Assembly (NCBI GenBank): GCA_002840155.1
Contig: PGZH01000007.1
Coordinates: forward strand, 62,001-126,000
DNA from: Gammaproteobacteria bacterium HGW-Gammaproteobacteria-13
Lineage (GTDB): Bacteria; Pseudomonadota; Gammaproteobacteria; Pseudomonadales; Pseudomonadaceae
Length of the DNA: 64,000 nt
Reading direction: 5' to 3'
In this document: piece after piece, positions 30,432-39,800 of the stretch
How the letters are laid out: every line of letters begins with the position of its first letter
Position numbering within the stretch: position 1 is the first letter of the stretch
Program-made: the position numbers and the translations under genes
Notes under the pieces: generated by a model
Told to the model about the DNA's origin: nothing
Databases searched by the model: none
The model's input: the letters and a program-made list of their open reading frames with translations, nothing else

Positions 30432-31193
30432 ATGAGTGATATCAACCCCAGCAATCCCTACGCAGCCCCTGCCAGCGCACTGCAGGAAGCGCCACGCGAC
30501 AGCCAGGTGCCAAGCATCGAAGAAGCCTTGAGCCATGGCTACGACTTCAACATCAGCGACCTGCTCAGCGAAGCCTGGCAGCGAGTAAAAGGCACCAAAG
30601 GCATCATCATCGGCGGCTTTCTGGTGTTCTACGCCGTGCTACTGACGGCATCCTTCCTGATTGGCGGATTCTTCGGCCTGCTGGGCGTGGTCAGCGACAG
30701 CCCGATGCTCGCGGTCGTGGCCGAACTGGTCATCGGCATTCTGGCCTCGGCCCTGGCCTACCCCTTTATGGCCGGGATCAACATGATCGGTATCCGTCGC
30801 GCCGCCGACCAACCGATCAGCTTCAATGACATCTTCAGCCACTTCGGCCGCACTGTACCGCTGGTGATTACCGCGATTATCAGCATGCTGCTGATTTATC
30901 TCGGCATGTTCCTGCTGATCATTCCCGGCCTGTACCTGGCCATCGCCTATATGTTGGCCATTCCGCTGGTGGTTGAACGCGGCCTGACGCCATGGCAAGC
31001 CCTGGAGACCTCGCGCAAGGCGATTACCCAGCGCTGGTTCAAGGTTTTTGGCCTGTTCCTGCTGCTCGGCCTGATCACACTCGTCAGCGCAATCCCGCTG
31101 GGGGTTGGCCTGGTCTGGACCATTCCATTGTTTGTCATCGCCATGGGTGTGCTCTATCGCACCATCTTCGGCGTATTGCCCGCGCCGCAATAA
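30432..31193 (+). CDS. Multi-pass inner-membrane protein, function unknown
   Basis: A 253-residue protein with a soluble N-terminus containing NPYAAPAS, a motif seen before the membrane part of several YciC/DUF975-like proteins. About five or six transmembrane segments follow between residues 60 and 245. The internal segment LVVERGLTPWQALETSRKAITQRW matches the conserved cytosolic loop of that glycerophosphodiester-membrane-domain-like superfamily. The ATG follows AAGGA by 6 bases. It precedes the RDD-DUF58 membrane operon by 101 bases and could be co-transcribed. No defined role. Confidence 0.72.
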   Translation: MSDINPSNPYAAPASALQEAPRDSQVPSIEEALSHGYDFNISDLLSEAWQRVKGTKGIIIGGFLVFYAVLLTASFLIGGFFGLLGVVSDSPMLAVVAELVIGILASALAYPFMAGINMIGIRRAADQPISFNDIFSHFGRTVPLVITAIISMLLIYLGMFLLIIPGLYLAIAYMLAIPLVVERGLTPWQALETSRKAITQRWFKVFGLFLLLGLITLVSAIPLGVGLVWTIPLFVIAMGVLYRTIFGVLPAPQ

Positions 31194-31294
31194 TCCTCAC
31201 TAAATAGCCCCGTTGCGCCGGTTCAGATCACTGAGCCGGTTGCTTCCCTGCCTGCTGCTGGCTAGCATCGGGCTTTCCTCGACGCAGTCTGCCG

Positions 31295-32017
31295 ATGTCG
31301 CCCACGCCAACCACTGCTTCAGTCGCCGCTCGCCCGCTGCTGGATACCCGCTATAAGGTGGAAACACCGGAAGGCATCGACCTGATCCTGCGCCCGGCGG
31401 GTGTAGTGCCGCGCGCGCTGGCATTCAGTATTGATCTGCTGATTCGCGGTGCACTGCTCGGCGCGATGTTTGCCGTGCTGGCGTTGCTCGGCCAGTTCGG
31501 TATGGGCCTGGGCACCATCCTGCTGTTTCTTGTGACCTGGTGGTACATGGTGCTGTTTGAAGTGCTCAACCAGGGCCGCTCGCCCGGCAAGCAGATGATG
31601 GGCCTGCGGGTGATCCATGACGACGGTACACCGATTGGCTGGGCCGCCTCACTGACGCGCAATCTGCTGCGTTTCGTCGACATCCTGCCGTTTGGCTACA
31701 CCCTGGGCATTCTCAGCTGCCTTAATCACCCGGCGTTCAAACGCCTGGGTGATATCGCCGCGGGCACGCTGGTGGTCTATCGCGATAACGCCCCAACAAC
31801 CCCAGAACTGCCGCAAGCTGAAGCCCTGCGCGCGCCCTTCAGCATGAGCCTGAGTGAACAGCGCGCCCTGCTCAGCTTTGCCGAGCGCGCGCAGAGCCTG
31901 TCCAGTGCACGGCGTCAGGAGCTGGCAAGCATCCTTGCTGAACCTTTGCAGGTACCTGCCGAGCAGGCCGAGCAGCAGATCCACGGTATTGCCCGTGGTT
32001 TGTTGGGGCCGACATGA
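31295..32017 (+). CDS. RDD family membrane protein
   Basis: A 240-residue protein with an RDD domain (about residues 25-160): RALAFSIDLLIRGALL, two or three transmembrane helices, and NQGRSPGKQMMGLRVIHDDG after the second. A cytosolic helical tail of about 75 residues follows. It is the first gene of a run RDD-SpoIIM-DUF4129-DUF4350-MoxR-DUF58 in which neighbours overlap by 4 to 14 bases. Function is unknown; RDD proteins are associated with transport or membrane stress. The start has a poor ribosome binding site. Confidence 0.85.
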   Translation: MSPTPTTASVAARPLLDTRYKVETPEGIDLILRPAGVVPRALAFSIDLLIRGALLGAMFAVLALLGQFGMGLGTILLFLVTWWYMVLFEVLNQGRSPGKQMMGLRVIHDDGTPIGWAASLTRNLLRFVDILPFGYTLGILSCLNHPAFKRLGDIAAGTLVVYRDNAPTTPELPQAEALRAPFSMSLSEQRALLSFAERAQSLSSARRQELASILAEPLQVPAEQAEQQIHGIARGLLGPT

Positions 32018-32994
32018 AACAGAGCCTGTTTGAGAACCAGCACCAGGCCGACTGGCAAGCCTTTAATACGCAGCTCGAAGCGCTTGAGCGCGGCAAGGCC
32101 GACAGCCAGCAGTGCAAGGCCTTTGCCGCCGACTACCGCAGCCTGTGCCAGCACCTGGCCCTGGCACAGAGCCGCGGCTACAGCAGCCACCTGATCGAGC
32201 AGTTGCAGCTGCTGGCCATGCGCGGCCATCAGCAGTTCTATCGCCACCGCAGCCCGCTGGGGGCGCAACTACTCGGGTTTATCCTCGCCGGATTTCCACG
32301 CCTGGTGCGCGCCGAGTGGCGTTTTGTCGTGGCCGCCAGCCTGCTGTTCTTCGGCAGCCTGCTGCTGATGGGCACGCTGGTGTATTACTTCCCCGACCTG
32401 GTCTACGGGGTGATGGCGCCCGACCAAGTGGCCGAGATGGAAAAGATGTACGACCCCGACGCCAGACGCATCGGCCGCTTCAGCGAACGCGACTCCGGCG
32501 ATGACTGGATGATGTTCGGCTACTACATCATGAACAACATCGGCATCGCCTTTCAGACCTTTGCCAGTGGCCTGCTGTTTGGTCTGGGCAGCCTGTTCTT
32601 CCTGCTGTTCAACGGCCTGATGATTGGCGCAGTAGCCGGCCACCTGACGCAGATTGGTTATGGCGAAACCTTCTGGTCGTTCGTCGTTGGCCACGGTTCG
32701 TTCGAGCTCACCGCCATTGCCCTGGCCGGTGCTGCCGGCCTGAAACTCGGCTGGGCACTGCTGGTGCCGGGGCGCCTGCCACGCGGCGAGGCCCTGCGCG
32801 TAGCGGCTGGCAGCAGCGTGCGGTTGGTCGGCGGGGTGATCGTGTTTCTGCTGCTGGCGGCGTTTATCGAGGCCTACTGGTCATCCATGGACCTGGCCAG
32901 CCCCGCGATCAAATACGCAGTCGGCGGCGCACTCTGGCTGTTAGTGCTGAGCTATCTGTTGCTGGCTGGCCGAGGTGTGCATGCGCCTGACTGA
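32014..32994 (+). CDS. SpoIIM (DUF95) family membrane protein
   Basis: A 326-residue protein related to sporulation stage II protein M, here in a non-sporulating organism. An N-terminal helical cytosolic part (residues 1-100) is followed by about five membrane segments, including VVAASLLFFGSLLLMGTLVY and FASGLLFGLGSLFFLLFNGLMIG, with the conserved GHGSFELTAIALAGAAGLKLG motif of the family. It overlaps the RDD gene by 4 bases (ATGA) and the DUF4129 gene by 14. Role unknown; always found with MoxR and DUF58 genes in this arrangement. Confidence 0.88.
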   Translation: MKQSLFENQHQADWQAFNTQLEALERGKADSQQCKAFAADYRSLCQHLALAQSRGYSSHLIEQLQLLAMRGHQQFYRHRSPLGAQLLGFILAGFPRLVRAEWRFVVAASLLFFGSLLLMGTLVYYFPDLVYGVMAPDQVAEMEKMYDPDARRIGRFSERDSGDDWMMFGYYIMNNIGIAFQTFASGLLFGLGSLFFLLFNGLMIGAVAGHLTQIGYGETFWSFVVGHGSFELTAIALAGAAGLKLGWALLVPGRLPRGEALRVAAGSSVRLVGGVIVFLLLAAFIEAYWSSMDLASPAIKYAVGGALWLLVLSYLLLAGRGVHAPD

Positions 32995-34558
32995 TGCCAG
33001 CGTCGCCATTCGCCCGCGCAGCGCCTGGGAAGCCGTTGACCTCGGCGTGTTATTGGCCAAGCAGCACGCCGGCCTGCTAATGGCCAGCTGGGCGCTGGTG
33101 ACCGTGCCAATCTTTGCCCTGCTGTGCCTGCTGCTGTGGGATTACCCAAGCATCGCCCTGCTGATTTTCTGGTGGCTGAAACCGGCTTACGAGCGCCTGC
33201 CGCTGTATATCCTCTCGCACGCCCTGTTCGGCGCCACGCCGAGCCTCAAGCAAGCGCTGAAAGCCCTGCCCGGCTTGCTCAAACCACAACTGCTGGCCAG
33301 CCTGACCTGGCGCCGGCTAAGCCCTACGCGCAGTTTCGACCTGCCCGTGATGCAGCTCGAAGGGCTGTCCGGCAAAGCCCGTAGCCAACGCCTGATCGTC
33401 CTCGGCCAGCGCGATGCCGGCGGCGCCAGCTGGCTCACCATCGTCGGCGTACACCTGGAAATGGCGCTGTGGTTCGGCATCATCAGCCTGTTCTACATGC
33501 TCCTGCCGGCACAGATAGAGCTGAACTGGACCTGGGAAAGCCTGATCAATGCCGCTTCTGGCGAATGGCTGTGGCTGGAGCACCTGTCCAACCTGATTTA
33601 TGTCCTGCTGCTAATCCTCTGGGAGCCGATCTACGTCGCCTGCGGCTTCACCCTCTACCTGAACCGCCGCACCGCCCTGGAAGCCTGGGATATCGAACTG
33701 GTATTCCGCCGCTTGCGCCAGCGCCTGACCGGCGTGGCGTATGCCCTGCTGCTGGGCTGCGGCCTGCTGTTGATGCAAGTGCCAAGCAGCGCCATGGCCG
33801 CCACAACCGCAAACAGCTGCCCGTTGCCGATTGAAGACCCTATGGGGCCAGAGGCCGAACGCCTGCTCAAACAACCGCTGACCAGCCTGGAAGCGCAGGA
33901 AAGCATCGGCCAACTGCTCGACCAGCCGCCCTTCGAACACCGCGAAACCGTTACCCGCTGGCGCCTCGGCGAAGAGCCCAAAGAACCAAGCGAGGAAGAC
34001 GCCAAGGCCCTGATCGAACTGCTGGAAAAATTCTTCAAACTTACCGAGTTCTGGAAAAGCGTCGATGGCGTGGCGCTGTTCTTCGAAGTGCTGCTGTGGG
34101 CCGCGCTGTTCAGCCTGATCGCCTGGCTGCTGTGGCGTTACCGCGACTGGTTGAGCACCGTTGCCGGGCGCCTGCGTTTGCCGCAAGCGCGCACCTATCA
34201 GCCGCCAGAACAGCTGTTCGGCCTGGAAGTCGCGCCACAAAGCCTGCCCGCCGATATTCCAGGCGAGGTTGAACGGCTTTGGGATGAACAGCCGCGCGCC
34301 GCCCTCGGCCTGCTCTACCGTGCCCTGCTTAGCCGCATGCTGCATGAACAGCGCCTGCCGCTGAAAAGCTCGCACACCGAAGCCGAAGTGCTGCAACTGG
34401 TGCAGGCACTGCAGCAGAAAGACCTCAGCCACTTCAGCCAGGCCCTGACTCGCCACTGGCAGAACCTCGCCTACGGCCATCGCCTACCGCCGGCGGCGCT
34501 CAAACAGGGCCTGTGTAATGCCTGGCGGCGCCTGTTCGAACAAGGGGCGCAGGCATGA
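32981..34558 (+). CDS. DUF4129-domain membrane protein
   Basis: A 525-residue membrane protein with several N-terminal transmembrane segments (residues 28-65, 160-290), a periplasmic part of about 100 acidic residues, a further transmembrane helix near residue 370 (VLLWAALFSLIAWLL) and the cytosolic DUF4129 domain (RAALGLLYRALLSRMLHEQRLP to the end). ATG 32,981 is used, with GAGGTG just upstream; an in-frame GTG at 32,975 is an alternative. It is coupled to the SpoIIM and DUF4350 genes by overlapping ends. Domain function is unknown. Confidence 0.84.
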   Translation: MRLTDASVAIRPRSAWEAVDLGVLLAKQHAGLLMASWALVTVPIFALLCLLLWDYPSIALLIFWWLKPAYERLPLYILSHALFGATPSLKQALKALPGLLKPQLLASLTWRRLSPTRSFDLPVMQLEGLSGKARSQRLIVLGQRDAGGASWLTIVGVHLEMALWFGIISLFYMLLPAQIELNWTWESLINAASGEWLWLEHLSNLIYVLLLILWEPIYVACGFTLYLNRRTALEAWDIELVFRRLRQRLTGVAYALLLGCGLLLMQVPSSAMAATTANSCPLPIEDPMGPEAERLLKQPLTSLEAQESIGQLLDQPPFEHRETVTRWRLGEEPKEPSEEDAKALIELLEKFFKLTEFWKSVDGVALFFEVLLWAALFSLIAWLLWRYRDWLSTVAGRLRLPQARTYQPPEQLFGLEVAPQSLPADIPGEVERLWDEQPRAALGLLYRALLSRMLHEQRLPLKSSHTEAEVLQLVQALQQKDLSHFSQALTRHWQNLAYGHRLPPAALKQGLCNAWRRLFEQGAQA

Positions 34559-35805
34559 ACCGGCGCATCCAGTTTTTCCTCGGCGCGGGTCTGCTGCTGG
34601 TACTCGGCCTGCTCGGTATCTACCTGCTGGGCAAACTCACGCCCTATCAGGAAACCCTCAAACACGGCCCCGATCCCGAGGCCCGGGCCAACCCTTATCT
34701 CGCCGCCGAGCACTTCCTGCGCAAGCAAGGCCTGCAGGTGCAGCGCGCCGATGGCCTGGAAGTCATAAAAGACCTGCCGAGCGCCGGCCAGACCCTGCTG
34801 CTGCTCGGTGATCGCAACCGCATGACACCCAAACAGGCCGAACGCCTGCTGGCCTGGACCGCCAAGGGCGGCCACCTGCTATTTGTCGCCGAACGGCTGT
34901 GGGATGAAGAGGAAGGCAAAAGCGGCGATCTGCTGCTCGACAGCCTGGGCATCCAGCAATACGAGAGCGAAGAGCTCGATGAGGACGCCAGCGAAGCGGC
35001 GGATGAAGAGGCCGCAGCAGAGGACGAACACGACGCCGAGCAGCCAACCGAGCCCATGCCAGAAGAAGCCCAGGCCGCGGCAGACGAAGGCAACGCCTAC
35101 CCGGAACTGACCCAGCTGTATCTGGAAAACGAAGAGGCGCCGGCCTACTTCAACTTCGACACCGACTTCCACCTCTACGATGCCGAAAACCGCGCCCACG
35201 CCTGGGCCAACAGCGATGCCGCCACCCACCTGCTGCAGCTCTACCATGGCGATGGTTTGATCAGCGTAGTCAGCGACAGCTGGATCTGGCAGAACCAGGG
35301 CATCGGCGAATACGATAACGCCTGGCTGCTCTGGTACATGACCCAGGACAGCCAGGTCACCCTGCTCTACCGCGCCGACCGCGATGACCTGTTTAGCCTG
35401 CTGCTCGAACACTTCCCCCAGGCGCTGGTCGCGCTGGCGCTGTTGCTGGCATTCGGCCTATGGCATCTGGGCATGCGCCAGGGCCCGCTGCTGCTGCCCG
35501 CCAGCCGCAATCGCCGCCAATTGCAGGAACACCTGCGCGGCAGTGCCGATTTTCTGTTGCGCCACAACGGCCAGCACAGCCTGTTACAAGGCCTGCAGCA
35601 AGATATTCAGCGCCGCGCGCGCCACCGTCACCCCGGTTTCGAACGCCTCGCCGTGGCCGAGCAGTGGCAGGTGCTTAGCCGCCTGACCCGCCAGCCTTCC
35701 AGCGTTATCAGCCAAGCCATGCGGCCGTTGCCCAAACAGCGACTGGCCGCCGCCGACTTCACCCGCCAGGTCGCCAACCTGCAAACCCTCAGGAATGCCC
35801 TATGA
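34555..35805 (+). CDS. DUF4350-domain membrane protein
   Basis: A 416-residue protein anchored by an N-terminal transmembrane helix (residues 6-26) and a second near residue 285-303 (ALVALALLLAFGLWHLG), so the middle part is periplasmic. The DUF4350 region has NPYLAAEHFLRKQG and a TLLLLGDRNRMT strand. A very acidic stretch with some 35 Asp/Glu lies around residues 115-180, an unusual low-complexity insert. The C-terminal 110 residues are basic and cytosolic. The start overlaps the preceding stop by 4 bases, as does its own stop with the MoxR start. Confidence 0.85.
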   Translation: MNRRIQFFLGAGLLLVLGLLGIYLLGKLTPYQETLKHGPDPEARANPYLAAEHFLRKQGLQVQRADGLEVIKDLPSAGQTLLLLGDRNRMTPKQAERLLAWTAKGGHLLFVAERLWDEEEGKSGDLLLDSLGIQQYESEELDEDASEAADEEAAAEDEHDAEQPTEPMPEEAQAAADEGNAYPELTQLYLENEEAPAYFNFDTDFHLYDAENRAHAWANSDAATHLLQLYHGDGLISVVSDSWIWQNQGIGEYDNAWLLWYMTQDSQVTLLYRADRDDLFSLLLEHFPQALVALALLLAFGLWHLGMRQGPLLLPASRNRRQLQEHLRGSADFLLRHNGQHSLLQGLQQDIQRRARHRHPGFERLAVAEQWQVLSRLTRQPSSVISQAMRPLPKQRLAAADFTRQVANLQTLRNAL

Positions 35806-36896
35806 GCGAGCACACACCCGAACAACCGGAAAGCGCAATCGAACCCGCTGCCGTAACCACTGAGCCCGTCACCGAGGCCCCGGCTGCGGCACCCGTTGCG
35901 GCACCAGCACCAGCAGTCGCTGCGGCCAATCCGAATGCCCAGCGCCAGCGCGCCAGCCAATTGGCTCAGGCGCTGCGCGCGGAGTTGCAGAAAGCCCTGA
36001 TCGGCCAGACGGCGGTGATTGATGACGTGCTCAGCGCCCTGATCGCTGGCGGCCATGTGCTGGTCGAAGGCGTGCCCGGCCTCGGCAAAACCCTGCTGGT
36101 ACGCGCCCTGGCGCGCTGCTTTGGCGGCGAGTTCGCACGCATCCAGTTCACCCCGGACCTGATGCCCAGCGACGTCACCGGCCACGCCGTGTACGACCTG
36201 CAGAGCGAGCAGTTCAAACTGCGCAAGGGCCCGGTGTTCACCAACCTGCTGCTGGCGGACGAAATCAACCGCGCCCCGGCCAAGACCCAGGCCGCGCTGC
36301 TGGAAGTCATGCAGGAACGCCAAGTCACCCTGGAAGGCCGCGCCCTGAATGTACCGCAGCCCTTTATGGTGCTGGCCACGCAGAACCCCATCGAACAGGA
36401 AGGCACCTACCCGCTGCCGGAAGCCGAGCTTGACCGCTTTATGCTCAAGCTGCGCATGGATTACCCCGAGCAGAGCGAAGAGCTGAACATGGTTCGTCAG
36501 GTGGCGCGTTCGAGCAAAGCCGACATGCTCGAAGTCACCCCACTGCGCACCTTGCTGCAGGCCCGCGATGTACTGGCGCTGCAGAAAATTGCCAGCGACC
36601 TGCCGATTGACGAACAAGTGCTCGACTACGCCGTGCGCATTGCCCGCGCCACCCGCACCTGGCCAGGCCTGGCCATTGGCGCCGGGCCGCGCGCCTCGAT
36701 TGCCCTGGTACGCTGCGGCCGTGCCCGCGCCCTGCTGCGCGGCGGTGATTTCGTGCTACCGGATGACATCAAGGGTTGCGCCCTGGCCGTACTGCGCCAC
36801 CGCGTGCGCCTGTCGCCGGAACTGGATATCGAAAGCCTGTCGGTGGATCAGGTGCTGCAACAACTGCTAGATCAGGTTCCGGCACCGCGTCTATGA
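35802..36896 (+). CDS. MoxR-family AAA+ ATPase
   Basis: A 364-residue AAA+ ATPase of the MoxR group, which act as chaperones or assembly factors with von Willebrand/DUF58 partners. Walker A is GVPGLGKT (about residues 89-96), Walker B LLADEINRAPAKTQAALLE, and the sensor region ATQNPIEQEGTYPLPEAELDRF is the MoxR signature. The first 45 residues are a low-complexity alanine/proline/threonine/glutamate extension. The DUF58 gene follows after 40 bases. In other organisms MoxR-DUF58 pairs are linked to envelope stress or maturation of protein complexes; the target here is not evident. Confidence 0.92.
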   Translation: MSEHTPEQPESAIEPAAVTTEPVTEAPAAAPVAAPAPAVAAANPNAQRQRASQLAQALRAELQKALIGQTAVIDDVLSALIAGGHVLVEGVPGLGKTLLVRALARCFGGEFARIQFTPDLMPSDVTGHAVYDLQSEQFKLRKGPVFTNLLLADEINRAPAKTQAALLEVMQERQVTLEGRALNVPQPFMVLATQNPIEQEGTYPLPEAELDRFMLKLRMDYPEQSEELNMVRQVARSSKADMLEVTPLRTLLQARDVLALQKIASDLPIDEQVLDYAVRIARATRTWPGLAIGAGPRASIALVRCGRARALLRGGDFVLPDDIKGCALAVLRHRVRLSPELDIESLSVDQVLQQLLDQVPAPRL

Positions 36897-36936
36897 CCCG
36901 TACTCGGCAAAAGCCCGCATTGAAAGGCGCCCCCGC

Positions 36937-38268
36937 ATGAAGCCCTCGCGCGCGCTGCTGGCGCTGCTCGCCGGCCTGTTCGTTCTCGGCATTGCTCTGG
37001 GTATCTGCAGCGCCCTGGGCGTTGCCGTGCCGCGCAGCTTCACCCCGATTTACTGGGGCCTGCTGCTGGTGCTGCTCGGCCTGACACTGATCGACGCCCT
37101 GCTGCTGCGCCAAGTGCCCTCGCCGCGCATCGAGCGCCAGCTACCCGGCAACCTGCCGCTGGGGCGCTGGAGCGAAGTGCGGCTGAATCTTCACCACAGC
37201 TACACCCGTGCGCTGCAGGTGGAAGTGTTCGACCATCTGCCCGGCGATATGGCCTTCGAGCACCTGCCGCTCAAGGTCGATCTGCATCCCGGCGAACAGA
37301 CCCAGGTCAGTTACCGGGTGCGCCCGCTGCTGCGTGGACACTTTCACTTCCCCCAGTGCGAAGTCAGCCTGCCCAGCCCCATGGGTTTGTGGCGTGCCCG
37401 ACGTTATCTGCCAGTGGCCGGTGAAACCCGCGTCTACCCGGATTTCGCCCGTCTGTACGGCGCGCAACTGATGGCGGTGGATGACTGGCTCAGCCAGCTT
37501 GGTGTGCGCCAGCAGCAACGTCGCGGCCTGGGTCAGGAATTCCACCAGCTGCGCGAATTCCGCGACGGCGACACCCTGCGGCAGATCGACTGGAAGGCCA
37601 CCGCACGCAAACGCACACCGATTGCCCGCGAGTATCAGGACGAGCGCGACCAGCAGATCGTCTTTCTTCTCGACTGCGGCCGGCGCATGCGCAGCCAGGA
37701 TGGCGAGCTGTCGCATTTCGATCATGCTCTCAACGCCTCGCTGCTGCTCAGCTACGTGGCGCTGCGCCAGGGCGATGCGGTGGGCCTGTCGACCTTTGCC
37801 GGCGAGCAGAACCGCTTCCTTGCTCCGGTCAAAGGCCAGGCGCAGCTGAATGTCCTGCTCAATGCGCTGTACGACCTGCGCAGCACCCAGCAACCGGCGG
37901 ACTTCACCGCCGCAGTGGAAAACCTGCTCAGCCGCCAGCGCCGCCGCGCCCTGGTGGTACTGGTGACCAACCTGCGTGATGAGGATGATCAGGCACTGCT
38001 CGGTGCGGTCAAACGGCTGAGCCGCCAGCACCGCGTGCTGGTCGCCAGCCTGCGTGAGGAAGTGCTGGATACTCTGCGCCACACCCCGGTGCAGGACCTG
38101 TCCAGCGCGCTGGATTACTGCGGCACCCTGGACTACCTGAACGCCCGCGCCGGCCTGCACGAACGCCTGATTGCCAACAAGGTGCCGGTGCTCGATGCAC
38201 GCCCAAGCGAGCTGGGGCCGCAGTTGGTGAGCAGTTATCTAGCCTGGAAAAAGGCAGGTGTTCTCTAA
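36937..38268 (+). CDS. DUF58 domain protein
   Basis: A 443-residue protein with two N-terminal transmembrane helices (residues 6-27 and 33-50) and a cytosolic or periplasmic beta-sandwich. The DUF58 motif follows: REFRDGDTLRQIDWKATARK and a VWA-like region beginning QQIVFLLDCGRRM. DUF58 proteins pair with MoxR ATPases. This is the last gene of the cluster; a REP half-element follows. The start uses a weak site in the GGCGCCCCCGC leader. Confidence 0.9.
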   Translation: MKPSRALLALLAGLFVLGIALGICSALGVAVPRSFTPIYWGLLLVLLGLTLIDALLLRQVPSPRIERQLPGNLPLGRWSEVRLNLHHSYTRALQVEVFDHLPGDMAFEHLPLKVDLHPGEQTQVSYRVRPLLRGHFHFPQCEVSLPSPMGLWRARRYLPVAGETRVYPDFARLYGAQLMAVDDWLSQLGVRQQQRRGLGQEFHQLREFRDGDTLRQIDWKATARKRTPIAREYQDERDQQIVFLLDCGRRMRSQDGELSHFDHALNASLLLSYVALRQGDAVGLSTFAGEQNRFLAPVKGQAQLNVLLNALYDLRSTQQPADFTAAVENLLSRQRRRALVVLVTNLRDEDDQALLGAVKRLSRQHRVLVASLREEVLDTLRHTPVQDLSSALDYCGTLDYLNARAGLHERLIANKVPVLDARPSELGPQLVSSYLAWKKAGVL

Positions 38269-38291
38269 CACTGGCTAATGCGGCTGCCGAC

Positions 38292-38323
38292 GTAGGTTGG
38301 CGTTGAGCGCAGCGAAGCCCAAC
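38292..38323. repeat. Inverted copy A of a 32-base dispersed repeat
   Basis: GTAGGTTGGCGTTGAGCGCA followed by GCGAAGCCCAAC. The exact inverse, with one mismatch, is at 41,829-41,860. It is itself a weak hairpin (GTTGG / CCAAC) and shares its core with the element at 14,748. Confidence 0.8.
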
Positions 38324-38335
38324 ACGTTGCGCAAC

Positions 38336-39073
38336 TCACAGCCAGGTTACGTGCTGCTCCAGCGGAAAGCGCAGACGCGGGTTATACACGCCCTTCTCAT
38401 CCTGCTTACCCACCGCCAAAAGCATGATCGGCAAGGCCTGACGCGGAATATTCAGGGTTTTGCGTAGGCGCACTTCATCAAAACCTTCCATTGGGCAGGT
38501 AGCGTAGCCATGGCTCTGGAAGGCCAGCATCAGGTTCTGCGCCGCCAGCGCCGTGGACTTCACCGCCCAGATGCGCATCTGGGCCTGGCTGTTGGGCGCG
38601 CGCATCAACGGTTTGCGCCAGGCTGCCACCCGCAGCAGCTGGCGTTTGAACAACCCAAGCAAGCCGAACGGTCCCTGGTTGTACTGAAAGGGTGCGGTCT
38701 TGTTGTAGAAGCGGCGAATCCGCGCCGGCACTTGCGGCTCCGGCCAGTAGTCGATGATGTTCTGGCAAGCCTGTTTCCAGGTGTCCGGGCGCGCCAGCAC
38801 GGCAATAATCAGCGGCGCCTTGGCCGCGTTCTGACTCATGCACACCGGGTGCAAGCGGGCCAGCAACGCTGGGTCGCGAATCACCTGGAAACTCCAGGGC
38901 TGCAGGTTGCAGGAATTGGGCGCCAGCACCGCCAGTTCCAGGCAGTCACGCACCACCTCGTCGGGCACCGCTTCGGCAGTAAAACGACGCACCGCGCGAC
39001 GACTCTCGATCAGCTCGCGCAGCGCGGCGGGGGTAGCGGGAGAGATTGCGGGGTCGGCGGGAAACAGGCTCAT
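38336..39073 (-). CDS. Nitroreductase family flavoprotein
   Basis: A 245-residue FMN-dependent oxidoreductase. The N-terminal segment IESRRAVRRFTAEAVP and LAPNSCNLQPWSF are the nitroreductase FMN-binding motifs; the C-terminal AAQNLMLAFQSHGYATCPMEGF and LAVGKQDEKG complete the family pattern. It is larger than minimal nitroreductases because of an insertion of about 60 basic residues (110-170). Natural substrate unknown. ATG 39,073 has GAGG upstream; the frame continues to 39,127. Confidence 0.85.
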   Translation of the reverse strand: MSLFPADPAISPATPAALRELIESRRAVRRFTAEAVPDEVVRDCLELAVLAPNSCNLQPWSFQVIRDPALLARLHPVCMSQNAAKAPLIIAVLARPDTWKQACQNIIDYWPEPQVPARIRRFYNKTAPFQYNQGPFGLLGLFKRQLLRVAAWRKPLMRAPNSQAQMRIWAVKSTALAAQNLMLAFQSHGYATCPMEGFDEVRLRKTLNIPRQALPIMLLAVGKQDEKGVYNPRLRFPLEQHVTWL

Positions 39074-39168
39074 CAGGGCATCCTCGGCAGGTCGCCCGAT
39101 TAAGCCGCGATGCCTGGCTGCGAACAAGCCGTGTACAAGCTTAGTCCGCAGCCTTGGCGTATATGACC

Positions 39169-39651
39169 TTAGCCCAAGGCCTTTTCGATAGCCTGGATGA
39201 TGCTCGGATCATCCGGCGTGGTGCGCGGCGAGAAGCGTGCCAGCACGCGACCGTCGTGGCCAACCAGAAATTTCTCGAAGTTCCAGGTGATATCGCCCGG
39301 AAATTCGGCACCCTCGCCCGCCAGCAGGCGATACAGCGGATGACGCTCCGGGCCGTTCACCTCAAGCTTGCTGCCCAGGGGAAAGGTCACTCCGTAATTG
39401 AGGCTGCAAAACTCGCGAATGGCTTCCTCACTGTCGGGCTCCTGCTCGGCAAACTGGTTGCACGGCAGGCCCAGCACGCTGAAACCCTGACTCTTGTACT
39501 GCTGATAGAGCTTTTCCAGGCCGGCGTACTGCGGCGTCAGGCCGCACTTGGAGGCCACATTGACCACCAACACCACCTGCCCCTTAAAGGGTGCCAGCGG
39601 CAGCTCATGGCCATCCAGTGCACGCAGGTTGAGGTCGTGAAAGGCACTCAT
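39169..39651 (-). CDS. Glutathione peroxidase family protein
   Basis: A 160-residue thiol peroxidase reducing hydroperoxides. It has the GPx fold motifs NVASKCGLTPQY with the peroxidatic cysteine in place of selenocysteine (residue about 36), LGLPCNQFAEQEP with the resolving region, and WNFEKFLVG with the catalytic Trp/Asn. Enzymes of this cysteine type usually use thioredoxin. The start at 39,651 follows AAGGAG by 6 bases. It lies between the nitroreductase gene and slyD on the same strand, separated from slyD by a terminator. Confidence 0.92.
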   Translation of the reverse strand: MSAFHDLNLRALDGHELPLAPFKGQVVLVVNVASKCGLTPQYAGLEKLYQQYKSQGFSVLGLPCNQFAEQEPDSEEAIREFCSLNYGVTFPLGSKLEVNGPERHPLYRLLAGEGAEFPGDITWNFEKFLVGHDGRVLARFSPRTTPDDPSIIQAIEKALG

Positions 39652-39691
39652 GGCTAACTCCTTGAGAACACACGGGTTACACGTAGCGGAC

Positions 39692-39720
39692 AAAAAAGGC
39701 GCCTATCTGAAGGCGCCTTT
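39692..39720 (-). terminator. Terminator of slyD
   Basis: On the minus strand the stem AAAGGCGCCT / AGGCGCCTTT is followed by TTTTTTG. It stands 80 bases downstream of the slyD stop and just upstream of the glutathione peroxidase start. Confidence 0.9.
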
Positions 39721-39800
39721 CTTCTGTTGCAGCTTAGCAGTCGAGCCAGCGGTTGATACGACCATAAGTCGACTCGTGGCGACCACATAAGGCTAAACCA

